From the NCBI RefSeq assembly GCF_023091865.1, contig NZ_JAHXDI010000001.1, forward strand, positions 1,302,001-1,366,000: DNA of 64,000 nt, read 5' to 3'. Every line of letters starts with the position of its first letter. Position 1 is the stretch's first letter. The position numbers and the translations under genes were made by a program. The notes below the pieces were generated by a model. That model did not search any database. It saw only the letters and a list, made by a program, of their open reading frames with translations, and was not told the origin of the DNA. Origin of the DNA: Chromohalobacter moromii (GTDB taxonomy: Bacteria > Pseudomonadota > Gammaproteobacteria > Pseudomonadales > Halomonadaceae). Shown here in pieces: positions 32,980 through 40,679 of this stretch.

Positions 32980-33966
32980 TTATCCGTTGATGATCTGGCG
33001 AACCTGTTCGTACAGGCCGTCGCTCCACTGCGGGAAGGCAGCAGGGATCTGCTCAGCGGCGCGTTCGCGGAACGGCTGTGTATCCACCTCGTGGACCTCG
33101 ACACCGGCATCCTTGAGCTGCTGCAGGGCGACGTCGCTCTGCTTCTCGACCAGTTCACGAAGATGCGCGGCCATGTCCTGCCCGGTCTCGGTCAGGATCT
33201 GGCGGTTTTCCTCGCTGAGCTGGTCCCAGAACGCCTTGCCGGTGACGAACGGCGCCACGGTGTTCATGTGGCCGGTCAGGTTGAGGTGCTTGACGACTTC
33301 GTGGAACTTGCCGCCGAACAAGACTGGTGTGGGATTCTCGACCCCGTCGACCATGCCCTGGGCCAGCGCCGGATAGACGTCGCCCAGCGACATGGGCGTG
33401 GGCGTGGCGCCCATAGAGCGAATGGCCTCGACGTACATCGGCGAGTTCTGCACGCGGATCTTCACGCCGTCGAGTTCCTCGGGTGTGGTGGCAGGCTCGC
33501 GTGAAAGCAGGTGGCGCGTGCCGTACACGGTGTTGGGAATGACGATGTGATAACCGGCTTCCTCGACCTTCTGGCTCTGTTCGGCGAACCACTCGGAGTC
33601 GAAGACCTTGAGCTTGTCGTCGAAGCTGTCGGCCAGATAGGGCGCATCGAGTACCGACAGGTCGGGCACCGAACTCATGAAGTTGCTGTAGGCGGTGATG
33701 GTGATGATCAGCGAGCCGAAACGCGCCTGTTCCATGACGTCGGTCTCGGAGCCGAGCTGGCTGGCGGGGAACGCGCTGAGCGTGAGTTCGCCGTCGCTGG
33801 CCTGCTCGACGTTTTCCGCCCATTCCTTGACGGCCACATCGACCGGCTCGCCCGGCTGGTTGCCATAGGCGACGCGGATCTCGGTGGCGGCCTGGGCGAG
33901 GTTCAGGCTGCCGAGGCCGGCGATGGAGAGGCTGGTGGCGATGAGCGTGAGTTTCTTGAAACGCAT
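32980..33966 (-). CDS. dctP: TRAP transporter substrate-binding protein (DctP)
   Basis: 328 residues with a signal peptide ending SLNLAQA before ATEIRVAYGNQP. The family hallmarks are LDGVKIRVQNSPMYVEAIRSMG (Arg that binds substrate carboxylate; quoted part IRVQNSPMYVEAIRSMG), TPMSLGDVYPALAQGMVDG and the NPTPVL segment. Carboxylate substrates are typical. AAGGAG before the ATG fixes the start. Sitting directly after the uxaB-like gene, it suggests uptake of the sugar acid consumed by the LgoD/UxaB/UxaA enzymes. Confidence 0.92.
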   Translation of the reverse strand: MRFKKLTLIATSLSIAGLGSLNLAQAATEIRVAYGNQPGEPVDVAVKEWAENVEQASDGELTLSAFPASQLGSETDVMEQARFGSLIITITAYSNFMSSVPDLSVLDAPYLADSFDDKLKVFDSEWFAEQSQKVEEAGYHIVIPNTVYGTRHLLSREPATTPEELDGVKIRVQNSPMYVEAIRSMGATPTPMSLGDVYPALAQGMVDGVENPTPVLFGGKFHEVVKHLNLTGHMNTVAPFVTGKAFWDQLSEENRQILTETGQDMAAHLRELVEKQSDVALQQLKDAGVEVHEVDTQPFRERAAEQIPAAFPQWSDGLYEQVRQIING

Positions 33967-34004
33967 TGTCGTGCTCCTTGGTTGTTGTCGGTCGTGCGGT
34001 CGGG

Positions 34005-35141
34005 TTACCGGGAATGCGTCGTGGATTGAGCGCTCGATATGGCGTCATCGAGTCGCGGCGTGGCGATGCCTCGTCGGCGCGCCGATTCGACCACGGGTTG
34101 CAGGCGTCGCTGGCACTTCGTGGCGTGGTGCTGGGCGATGTCCTGCAGGGCGTGGTCGAGATAAGGGTTGGCGAAACGCTCGAGCGTGGCGTCGCGATAG
34201 GCCTCGATAGAGGGCCGCTCGAGGTGTTCCGCCAGGGTGGGCAGTACTTCGTCGTCGAGCACCTGGCGCAGTTCCGCCGCCCATGCCGGGTCGTCCATGA
34301 CCTCGCGCACGAAGCGGATGTGCGATCGAGGCTCGTGCTGCCAGCGGTGGACGAGATAGGTATGCGCCAGATTGAGGATGTGCAGCTTGCGCATCTCGTA
34401 GGGGGCCAGGGAGGTCACGCGCTGCACGTCGGGATGCCGGCAGGGCAGTTCGAGGCCGGGCTGGTCCTCGATGGCCCAGAGCGCATACGGCTCGGCGACG
34501 GCACCCACCGGTTCCAGGGCCGCCGAGACGATGCGGTCGACGAGGGTGTTGGCCCATAGACAGCGGGTCGTCAGCCAGGTGTCGAAGTCGGCATCGGCGT
34601 AGTCGCGCTGCGCCAGTTCCCGCACCAGGGCCAGGAGCTGCTCGCCGTTGCGGCTGACCAGCTCGCAGGGCAGCACGGTGAGGCCCTCGCGTCCCGCGCG
34701 GTAGCGCGCGTGCAGCAGCTTGGCGAGCTTGCCCGGAAAGCTTTGCGGCACCGATGCCAGGGCGCTGTCGTCATCGACGCGGTAGCCGCTGTCGCCGGTG
34801 TTGGACACCACGAAACGGGCGTGCTCGACGACGTGTCGTTCCAGCGCGTCCCACTGTTCGTCGGCGATCCAGCAGCCGGCGATGCTGGTGACGGTCTCGC
34901 GGGTGTCGATGTCGCGGCCGTCGCGACGGCCGCGAATCGCCAGGGGGTACTGCCGGTGCGTGTCCAGGTCGCGGGCCTTTTGCTTGCCGGCCTCGCGCGG
35001 CGAGGTCTGGACCACGAGGATGCCGTCGCGCGTGTGGCCGGCCTCTCTCGAGGCGTGCACGAACGCGGCCACGTGGCCCAGCAGGAAGCGGCTGGTGCCA
35101 AACTGCACGATGCCGGCCTCGGCGAGCGTTGGCGCTGTCAC
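34005..35141 (-). CDS. uxaB: Mannitol-dehydrogenase-family tagaturonate reductase (UxaB-like)
   Basis: 378 residues of the polyol-specific long-chain dehydrogenase family. IVQFGTSRFLLGHV near the start is the NAD-binding region, SNTGDSGYR and the LPCELVSRNGEQL and KLHILNLAHTYL segments are the catalytic region including the conserved Lys and His. UxaB interconverts D-tagaturonate and D-altronate. GTG 35141 overlaps the uxaA stop (GTGA), so the two are translationally coupled; longer readings would run into uxaA. About 100 residues shorter than E. coli UxaB, so a fructuronate- or arabinitol-type substrate is possible. Confidence 0.8.
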   Translation of the reverse strand: MTAPTLAEAGIVQFGTSRFLLGHVAAFVHASREAGHTRDGILVVQTSPREAGKQKARDLDTHRQYPLAIRGRRDGRDIDTRETVTSIAGCWIADEQWDALERHVVEHARFVVSNTGDSGYRVDDDSALASVPQSFPGKLAKLLHARYRAGREGLTVLPCELVSRNGEQLLALVRELAQRDYADADFDTWLTTRCLWANTLVDRIVSAALEPVGAVAEPYALWAIEDQPGLELPCRHPDVQRVTSLAPYEMRKLHILNLAHTYLVHRWQHEPRSHIRFVREVMDDPAWAAELRQVLDDEVLPTLAEHLERPSIEAYRDATLERFANPYLDHALQDIAQHHATKCQRRLQPVVESARRRGIATPRLDDAISSAQSTTHSR

Positions 35142-36778
35142 AGGGAGACTCCGCGTTTCCAGGGAATGAAATCGAGCTGCGAGAGGCGCATGGCCTTGGT
35201 GCGGTAACGCCCCGAGGCGGTGTCGATGCACAGGCGCAGGAGTTCGTCGGCGAGCTCGGCGATATCCGCCTCGCCGCGAATGATGGGCCCGGCGTCGAAG
35301 TCGATGACATCGTGCATGCGCTGCGCCAGCTCGCTGTTGCTGGCGAGCTTCAGGACCGGCGTGACGGGGTTGCCGGTGGGCGTGCCGAGGCCGGTGGTGA
35401 ACATCACCAGATTGGCGCCGGAGCCGACCAGGGCGGTGGTGGACTCGACGTCGTTGCCCGGCGAGCAGAGCAGGTTGAGGCCCTTGCGCACCTGGGGCTC
35501 GGTGTAGTCCAGGACATCGACGATGGGGCTGTCGCCGCCTTTCTTGGCCGCGCCGGCGGACTTCATGGCGTCGGTGATTAGGCCGTCGCGAATGTTGCCG
35601 GGCGAGGGATTCATCGAGAAATGCGCGCCCACCGAGGCGGCGTGACGCTGGTAGGCCTCCATGAGCTGCCGAAAGCGCGAGGCCGTGGCGTCATCGCGGC
35701 AGCGCGCCACCAGTTCGTGTTCGACACCGCACAGCTCGGGGAACTCGCTCAGGATGCCGCTGCCGCCCAGCGCCGCCAGGCGGTCGATGACGGCGCCCAC
35801 CAGCGGATTGGCCGAAAGCCCGGAGAAGCCGTCGGAGCCGCCGCATTCCACGCCGATGGTGAGCTCGGACAGCGGCGCCGGGCGCCGTTCGACGGCGTTG
35901 GCGACCTTGAGACCGTCGAAGATGCTGCCCAGTGCCTGGCGAATCAGCTCGGGCTCCGTGTCGGTGGCCTGCTGCTCGAAATAGTGAACGGGGCGCAGGC
36001 CTTCGGGGTCGCGCTTGGCCACCGCCTCCTTGAGCATCTCGATCTGGGCCTTCTGGCATCCCAGGCTAAGCACCGTGGCGCCGGCCACGTTGGGATGGCA
36101 GATGTAGCCGGCGAGAAGTTGGCACAGCGCCTGAGCATCGTCGTCGGTACCGCCGCAGCCCAGCGTGTGAGTCAGAAAGCGCACGCCGTCGACGTTCGGG
36201 AACAGGGACGCGTCGGGCGTCGCGGCCGGCGCCGCCTGCGCATCGCCGTGGAGCATGCGGCGGGCCATGTGCTTGTAATCCCGGTAGGGGTCGTCGCCGA
36301 TGGCATCCTCGACGCACTGGCGCAGTACCTCGATGTTGCGGTTCTCGCAGAACACCAGGGGCACGACCAGCCAGTGGTTGGCGGTGCCCACGCGCCCGTC
36401 GGGGCGGTGGTAGCCGTCGAAGGTCTGCCCGGTGAAGGCGCTGACGTCCGGGGCATCCCACTGCGCGCGGCAGCCCTGGGGCTCGGCGTCGGCGGTGGCG
36501 TGTTCGACGTTGGCCGTGGTGATGGCGGCGCCTGCGGCGATGGGCTCAACGACACGTCCCACGGTCACGCCATACATCACGATGAGTTCATCGGGTTGCA
36601 TGGCGTGCAACGTGAACTTGTGTTTGTGCTGTACGGCTTCGGACAGACACAGGCGGTGGCCGTTGTCGTCGATCTCCATGCCTTCGGGCAAGTCGCGCAG
36701 TGCAACACGCACGTTGTCGTGGGCATGGACACGCAGACTGCGCTGCTGAAGCTGGTCGGAGACGATGGTCTGGGTCAT
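35138..36778 (-). CDS. uxaA: Altronate dehydratase (UxaA family)
   Basis: 546 residues: an N-terminal SAF domain (~10-95, VRVALRDLPEGMEI ... VMYGVTVGRV) fused to the GarD/UxaA catalytic domain starting FDGYHRPDGRVGTANHW. THTLGCGGTDDDA, LSLGCQKAQIEML, ECGGSDGFSGLSANP and NPSPGNIRDGL hold the conserved Cys and acidic residues of the metal site. It dehydrates D-altronate to 2-keto-3-deoxy-gluconate. Start overlaps the LgoD stop and its own stop overlaps uxaB, giving a tight lgoD-uxaA-uxaB block. It is clearly diverged from the second family member at 46879. Confidence 0.88.
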   Translation of the reverse strand: MTQTIVSDQLQQRSLRVHAHDNVRVALRDLPEGMEIDDNGHRLCLSEAVQHKHKFTLHAMQPDELIVMYGVTVGRVVEPIAAGAAITTANVEHATADAEPQGCRAQWDAPDVSAFTGQTFDGYHRPDGRVGTANHWLVVPLVFCENRNIEVLRQCVEDAIGDDPYRDYKHMARRMLHGDAQAAPAATPDASLFPNVDGVRFLTHTLGCGGTDDDAQALCQLLAGYICHPNVAGATVLSLGCQKAQIEMLKEAVAKRDPEGLRPVHYFEQQATDTEPELIRQALGSIFDGLKVANAVERRPAPLSELTIGVECGGSDGFSGLSANPLVGAVIDRLAALGGSGILSEFPELCGVEHELVARCRDDATASRFRQLMEAYQRHAASVGAHFSMNPSPGNIRDGLITDAMKSAGAAKKGGDSPIVDVLDYTEPQVRKGLNLLCSPGNDVESTTALVGSGANLVMFTTGLGTPTGNPVTPVLKLASNSELAQRMHDVIDFDAGPIIRGEADIAELADELLRLCIDTASGRYRTKAMRLSQLDFIPWKRGVSL

Positions 36779-37824
36779 GCCGAGCGACCTCCATCAGCGG
36801 TGGCATCATCGAACGTCACCATCGCTTTGATGACGCCGGTCGCCGGGTCGCACCACTGCGGCATCAACGAGGGAAGGTCGGTATAACGGCTGCGATGCGT
36901 GATCATTGCCGTCGACTGCAGGCGGCCTTCTTCCATCAGGCGGGCCACCGTCTCGAAGTCTTCACGCGTGGCATTGCGGCTGCCCAGTAGGCTGAGCTCG
37001 CGCTTGTGGAAGTCAGGATCGTTGAAGGTGATGTCGGCCTTGACCACGCTCACCAGCACGTAGCGACCGCCATGGCCGGCAAAATCGAAGCCGCGATTCA
37101 TGGCGGCGGGATTGCCCGTGGCGTCGAATACGACATCGGCCAGGGCGCCGTCATTGTGACGCTCGATGGCAGCTTCCACGTCGTCGTCCAGCGCGTGCAG
37201 CACACCATCCACACCTAACGTGTCGCGGCAGAAGGCCAGGCGGTCGCGGTTGGTGTCCACCACCAGCACCCGCGCTCCACGGCTCTGGGCGATTTGCACG
37301 ATGCCGATGCCGATTGGCCCGGCGCCGACCACTACGGCCAGCTCGTCGGCTTCGATGCCGCTGCGGCGCACGGCGTGCGCGCCGATGGAAAGGCACTCGA
37401 CCAGCGCCAGCTGTTCGGCGTCGAGAGTGCTCGAGGTGACCAGGTGATCCATGGGCACGCTGAGATACTCCGCCATGCCGCCATCGCGATGTACGCCGAT
37501 GACCTGCATGTGCTGGCAGCAATTGGTCTTGCCCTGACGGCAGGCGCGGCATTCACCGCAATGCAGATAGGGGATCACGTAGGCGCTGTGACCGACGAGC
37601 GCCTCGTCGACGCCTTCCCCGACGTCGACGATATCGCCGGACAGCTCGTGGCCCAGCACGCGGGGATAGGTGAAGTAGGGCTGATTGCCGCCATAGGCGT
37701 GGATGTCGGTACCGCAAATACCCACGCGACGAATCCTGAGCATGGCCTCGCCGGGCGCGCACTGCGGCTCGGGCACGTCGCGCAGTTCCATGTGTCGGGG
37801 TTGGGTACAGACAAGCGTTTGCAT
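36775..37824 (-). CDS. lgoD: Zinc-dependent L-galactonate 5-dehydrogenase (LgoD-like)
   Basis: 349 residues of the medium-chain alcohol dehydrogenase family. VGICGTDIHAYGGNQPYFTYPRVLGHE carries the catalytic zinc ligands (quoted here only by Cys/His of GICGTDIH and GHE), CGECRACRQGKTNCC the structural zinc cysteines and VVGAGPIGIGIVQIA the NAD site. The GGNQP, VIGVHRDGG and LGSRNATREDF segments match what I remember of E. coli LgoD/YjjN. Reaction: L-galactonate to D-tagaturonate. With UxaB and UxaA this gives L-galactonate to 2-keto-3-deoxy-gluconate. Start 37824 follows GAAGGA. Confidence 0.85.
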   Translation of the reverse strand: MQTLVCTQPRHMELRDVPEPQCAPGEAMLRIRRVGICGTDIHAYGGNQPYFTYPRVLGHELSGDIVDVGEGVDEALVGHSAYVIPYLHCGECRACRQGKTNCCQHMQVIGVHRDGGMAEYLSVPMDHLVTSSTLDAEQLALVECLSIGAHAVRRSGIEADELAVVVGAGPIGIGIVQIAQSRGARVLVVDTNRDRLAFCRDTLGVDGVLHALDDDVEAAIERHNDGALADVVFDATGNPAAMNRGFDFAGHGGRYVLVSVVKADITFNDPDFHKRELSLLGSRNATREDFETVARLMEEGRLQSTAMITHRSRYTDLPSLMPQWCDPATGVIKAMVTFDDATADGGRSA

Positions 37825-37854
37825 AAGGGTTCCTTCGCGCATCGCCAGGCAGGA

Positions 37855-37903
37855 TGGTCAGGCCAGTCACCTAGCGGTCTTTTGATCTAGAGGTCAGGCC
37901 AAT
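37855..37903 (-). promoter_or_regulatory. Candidate operator pair upstream of lgoD
   Basis: Two related imperfect palindromes: TGGTCAGGCCA (37855-37865) and GATCTAGAGGTCAGGCCAAT (37884-37903). The second matches 16 of 20 positions with the element at 39781-39800. The TTGGYC-N-GRCCAA core resembles the TTGGT..ACCAA sites bound by FCD-type GntR regulators such as UxuR, ExuR and LldR. A related TTGGTCTAAC lies at 37986. Confidence 0.6.
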
Positions 37904-38043
37904 TGGCTAACAAGATGCCCAAGCGATGGACCTGACTTCAAGCGTTGTAGTAGCAACCAGGGCTAGACATAGGTCGTGGTCGTCTTTGGTCTAACGCCAC
38001 GCTATGAGGGCCGAGACCGCCGCGTGGGCGGTCTCTGGCGCGA

Positions 38044-38886
38044 TCACGCCTGTTTGGTGCGCTGGCACTGCTCGCCGAGGCCTTCGATGCCCAGGCGCAT
38101 GGTCTGGCCGGACTTGAGGAAGACCTGCGGCTTCTGTCCGGCGCCGACGCCCGGCGGTGTGCCGGTGGAGATGACATCGCCGGGCTGCAGGCTCATGAAG
38201 CGGCTCAGGTAGGCGACCAGGTAGGGGATCTGATAGACCATGGTGCGGCTGTTGCCGTCCTGATAACGCTTGCCGTCGACTTCCAGCCACATGTCGAGCG
38301 ACTGGGGATCGACGATCTCGTCCCGAGTGACCAGCCAGGGGCCGAGCGGGCCGAAGGTGTCGCAGCCCTTGCCCTTGTCCCAGCTGCCGCTGCGCTCGAG
38401 CTGGAATTCCCGCTCGGAGACGTCGTTGATCACGCAGTAGCCGGCCACGTGGTTCATGGCATCGGCTTCGTCGATGTAGCGTCCGCCCTTGCCGATGACG
38501 ACACCCAGCTCGACCTCCCAGTCGGTCTTTTGCGAGTCGCGGGGGATCTCCACGTCATCGTTGGGACCGCAGATGGCGCTGGTCCACTTGTTGAAGACCA
38601 CCGGTTCCGGCGGCACCTCGGCGCCGGTCTCCGCCGCATGGTCGGAGTAGTTGAGGCCGATGCAGATGAACTTGCCGACTCGACCCACGCAGGGCCCCAG
38701 ACGCGTCCCTTCGGGGACTTCCGGCAGGCTCTCGTGATCGGCTTGGGCGATGCGCGCCAGGGCGGTGTCATCGAGCGACTCGCCGGCGACGTCCTGGATC
38801 AGCGACGAGAGGTCGCGAATCTTGCCGTTGGCATCCAGCAGGCCGGGCTTTTCCTGGCCCGGAGGGCCGAAGCGTAGCAGTTTCAT
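38044..38886 (-). CDS. FAH-family hydrolase, 2,4-diketo-3-deoxy-L-fuconate hydrolase candidate
   Basis: 280 residues of the fumarylacetoacetase family. The N-terminus MKLLRFGPPGQEKPGLLDANG, the CIGLNYSDHAAETG and PVVFNKWTSAICGPNDD segments and the DWEVELGVVIGKGGRYI motif with the metal-binding Glu-x-Glu are typical of the L-fucose, L-rhamnose and L-arabinose type-III pathway hydrolases. It would split 2,4-diketo-3-deoxy-L-fuconate to pyruvate and lactate. The SDR just upstream would make its substrate, and the fuconate dehydratase lies 6 kb away. Confidence 0.82.
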   Translation of the reverse strand: MKLLRFGPPGQEKPGLLDANGKIRDLSSLIQDVAGESLDDTALARIAQADHESLPEVPEGTRLGPCVGRVGKFICIGLNYSDHAAETGAEVPPEPVVFNKWTSAICGPNDDVEIPRDSQKTDWEVELGVVIGKGGRYIDEADAMNHVAGYCVINDVSEREFQLERSGSWDKGKGCDTFGPLGPWLVTRDEIVDPQSLDMWLEVDGKRYQDGNSRTMVYQIPYLVAYLSRFMSLQPGDVISTGTPPGVGAGQKPQVFLKSGQTMRLGIEGLGEQCQRTKQA

Positions 38887-38986
38887 GCGATTTCCTTTTA
38901 TGTACCACGTTAGTGAGTTGAGACTGATGGTCAGCGAGCACCAGCGCTGCGCCGGTGTCGGGGCGCTGCGGGCGATCGCGCCGCGA

Positions 38987-39727
38987 TCAGTTGGCCCAGC
39001 CGCCGTCGATCAGCTGCGCGGTGCCGGTGATGAACGCTGCTTCGTCGGAGGCGAGAAACGTCGCCAGCGCGGCGATCTCTTCCGGTTTTCCGAGCCGCCC
39101 CATGGGCTGGCGGTCGATGAAGTCCTGAAACACCGCGGCCTTGTCGCGCCCCTGTTGTTGGGCTTGGGCCTCAATGCGCTGATGCAGCGAAGGCGATTCG
39201 ACAGTGCCGGGGCAGATGGCATTGCAGCGGATGCCTTGCGTCATGTAGTCGGCGGCCACCGACTTGGTCAAGCCGATGACGGCGGCCTTGGTGGTGCCGT
39301 AGGCGAAGCGGTTGGGGATACCTTTGATGCTGGATGCCAGAGAAGCCATGTTGACGATACTGCCGCCGCCTCGATTGAGCATGCCGGGGAGGAAGGCCTG
39401 AATCATATGGAACATGGCGGTCACGTTGAGGCCGAAGCTGCGCTCCCAAGTGGTGTCGTCGCATTCGAGTATCGAGCCGCCCGGCACCATGCCGGCACAG
39501 TTGAAGAGGATATCGATACCGCCGATCTCGTCGGCCAGCGTCTCGATGTCGGCGTGCCGGGTGACGTCCAGCCGGTGTACCCGGACGTCGTCGAGGTCGT
39601 CGAGCAGGCCGGGGTCGATGTCGGTGGCGATGACGCTGGCGCCCTCGGCGAGAAAGCGCTCCACCGTGGCGCGGCCGATGCCCTGTCCCGCGGCGGTGAC
39701 CAGTGCGGTCTTGTGTTGAAGTCTCAT
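38987..39727 (-). CDS. SDR, 2-keto-3-deoxy-L-fuconate 4-dehydrogenase candidate
   Basis: 246 residues, classical SDR. LVTAAGQGIGRATVERF binds NAD, FNCAGMVPGGSI replaces NNAG, NMASLASSIKGIPNRFAYGTTK carries Ser, Tyr and Lys (quoted part: ASSIKGIPNRFAYGTTK), and the CPGTVESPSL and PMGRLGKPEEIAALATFL segments resemble BDH2/DHRS6-like enzymes and the bacterial 2-keto-3-deoxy-L-fuconate dehydrogenases. It lies 100 bases before the FAH hydrolase on the same strand. Start 39727 gives the standard MRLQHKTALVTAAG; longer readings are unlikely. Confidence 0.82.
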   Translation of the reverse strand: MRLQHKTALVTAAGQGIGRATVERFLAEGASVIATDIDPGLLDDLDDVRVHRLDVTRHADIETLADEIGGIDILFNCAGMVPGGSILECDDTTWERSFGLNVTAMFHMIQAFLPGMLNRGGGSIVNMASLASSIKGIPNRFAYGTTKAAVIGLTKSVAADYMTQGIRCNAICPGTVESPSLHQRIEAQAQQQGRDKAAVFQDFIDRQPMGRLGKPEEIAALATFLASDEAAFITGTAQLIDGGWAN

Positions 39728-39780
39728 GGTGTGGCGAATCCCTGCTGAACGTGGGAACATAGCGCGGCCAGCCATTCGAA

Positions 39781-39800
39781 GATCCAGAGGCCTGACCAAT
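39781..39800. promoter_or_regulatory. Candidate operator between the SDR gene and the FCD regulator
   Basis: GATCCAGAGGCCTGACCAAT, 16 of 20 identical to the element upstream of lgoD, and an imperfect palindrome around GGCCTGACC. It stands 54 bases before the SDR start and 89 before the regulator start, the right place to control both divergent genes. Confidence 0.6.
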
Positions 39801-39888
39801 GGTCGAGCCATCATCTACTGGGCTAGGTCTCGGCGGCAAGTCAATTGCCATCAACTTTAGTCGCAACGCGGTGCGGAGAGACGACGCG

Positions 39889-40644
39889 ATGCCGATTCAA
39901 ACCATTCGCTCACAACGCCTGTATCGGCAGATCGCCGATCAGTTGCAACAACTGATTCGTGACGGTGAGTTTCCCCCGGGGGCACTATTACCTCCCGAGC
40001 GGGATTTGGCGCAGCAACTGGGTGTCAGCCGCGCCTCGGTGCGTGAGGCGCTGATCGCGCTGGAAGTCGTGGGCATCGTCGAGGTGCGCGTGGGGCATGG
40101 GGTGTTGGTAAAGGAAGTCGATGCCATGCCGCCGGGCTCGGTGATGCAGGCCGCGGCTCGCAAGGAACCGTGGGCGCTCGATCCTGAGTTCACCAGTGAG
40201 ATCGAACTCAATCTCGACGAGGAAATACCGCCGTTTTCCCTATTGCAGGCGCGGCGTTATCTGGAACCAGAGAATGCGGCCCTGGCGGCGATGAACGCCA
40301 GTGACGAGGACCTTAGTGCCATACGCGCGGCGTTGGAGCGCAACATTTACGATAACAACCACGGTGGGGGAAACCTGGCGGGGGACCGATTGCTGCACAT
40401 CCGCATCGCCGAAGCCTCGGGCAACGCGGCCTATGCGCTGTTGATCAAGCACCTGCTGGGCCACCAGTACGGAGTCATGTTCCGGCGCCTGCAGGAATTG
40501 TTCATGGAAACCGGTATGCCACAGCGCTCGCAGGAGGATCACGAGCGCCTGGTGGCAGCGATCGAGGCGCGTGACCCGGCGGCGGCACGCCAGGCCATGG
40601 AAGTCCACCTCGATCATGTACTGCGGGTGTTTTTCGCGGAGTAG
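39889..40644 (+). CDS. GntR-family (FCD subfamily) transcriptional regulator
   Basis: 251 residues. Winged helix at ~8-75 with RLYRQIADQLQQLIRDGEFP, LPPERDLAQQLGVSRASVRE and GHGVLVKE, then an all-helical FCD ligand domain with LQARRYLEPENAALAAMNAS, HIRIAEASGNAAYALLIKHL and the final HL-x-HV metal-binding region. This is the FadR/UxuR/LldR layout. It is divergent from the SDR/hydrolase genes and faces a candidate operator shared with lgoD, so it probably controls the L-fuconate and L-galactonate genes. ATG 39889 follows GCGGAGAG. Confidence 0.9.
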   Translation: MPIQTIRSQRLYRQIADQLQQLIRDGEFPPGALLPPERDLAQQLGVSRASVREALIALEVVGIVEVRVGHGVLVKEVDAMPPGSVMQAAARKEPWALDPEFTSEIELNLDEEIPPFSLLQARRYLEPENAALAAMNASDEDLSAIRAALERNIYDNNHGGGNLAGDRLLHIRIAEASGNAAYALLIKHLLGHQYGVMFRRLQELFMETGMPQRSQEDHERLVAAIEARDPAAARQAMEVHLDHVLRVFFAE

Positions 40645-40679
40645 TGGTCGTGTCTACCCGATATCGGGCTTTCCCGAGA

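Noticed and set aside
35621-36886. A long + strand frame over uxaA
   Set aside because: Shadow of the minus-strand altronate dehydratase; the product is low-complexity Val/Gly/Ala/Arg.
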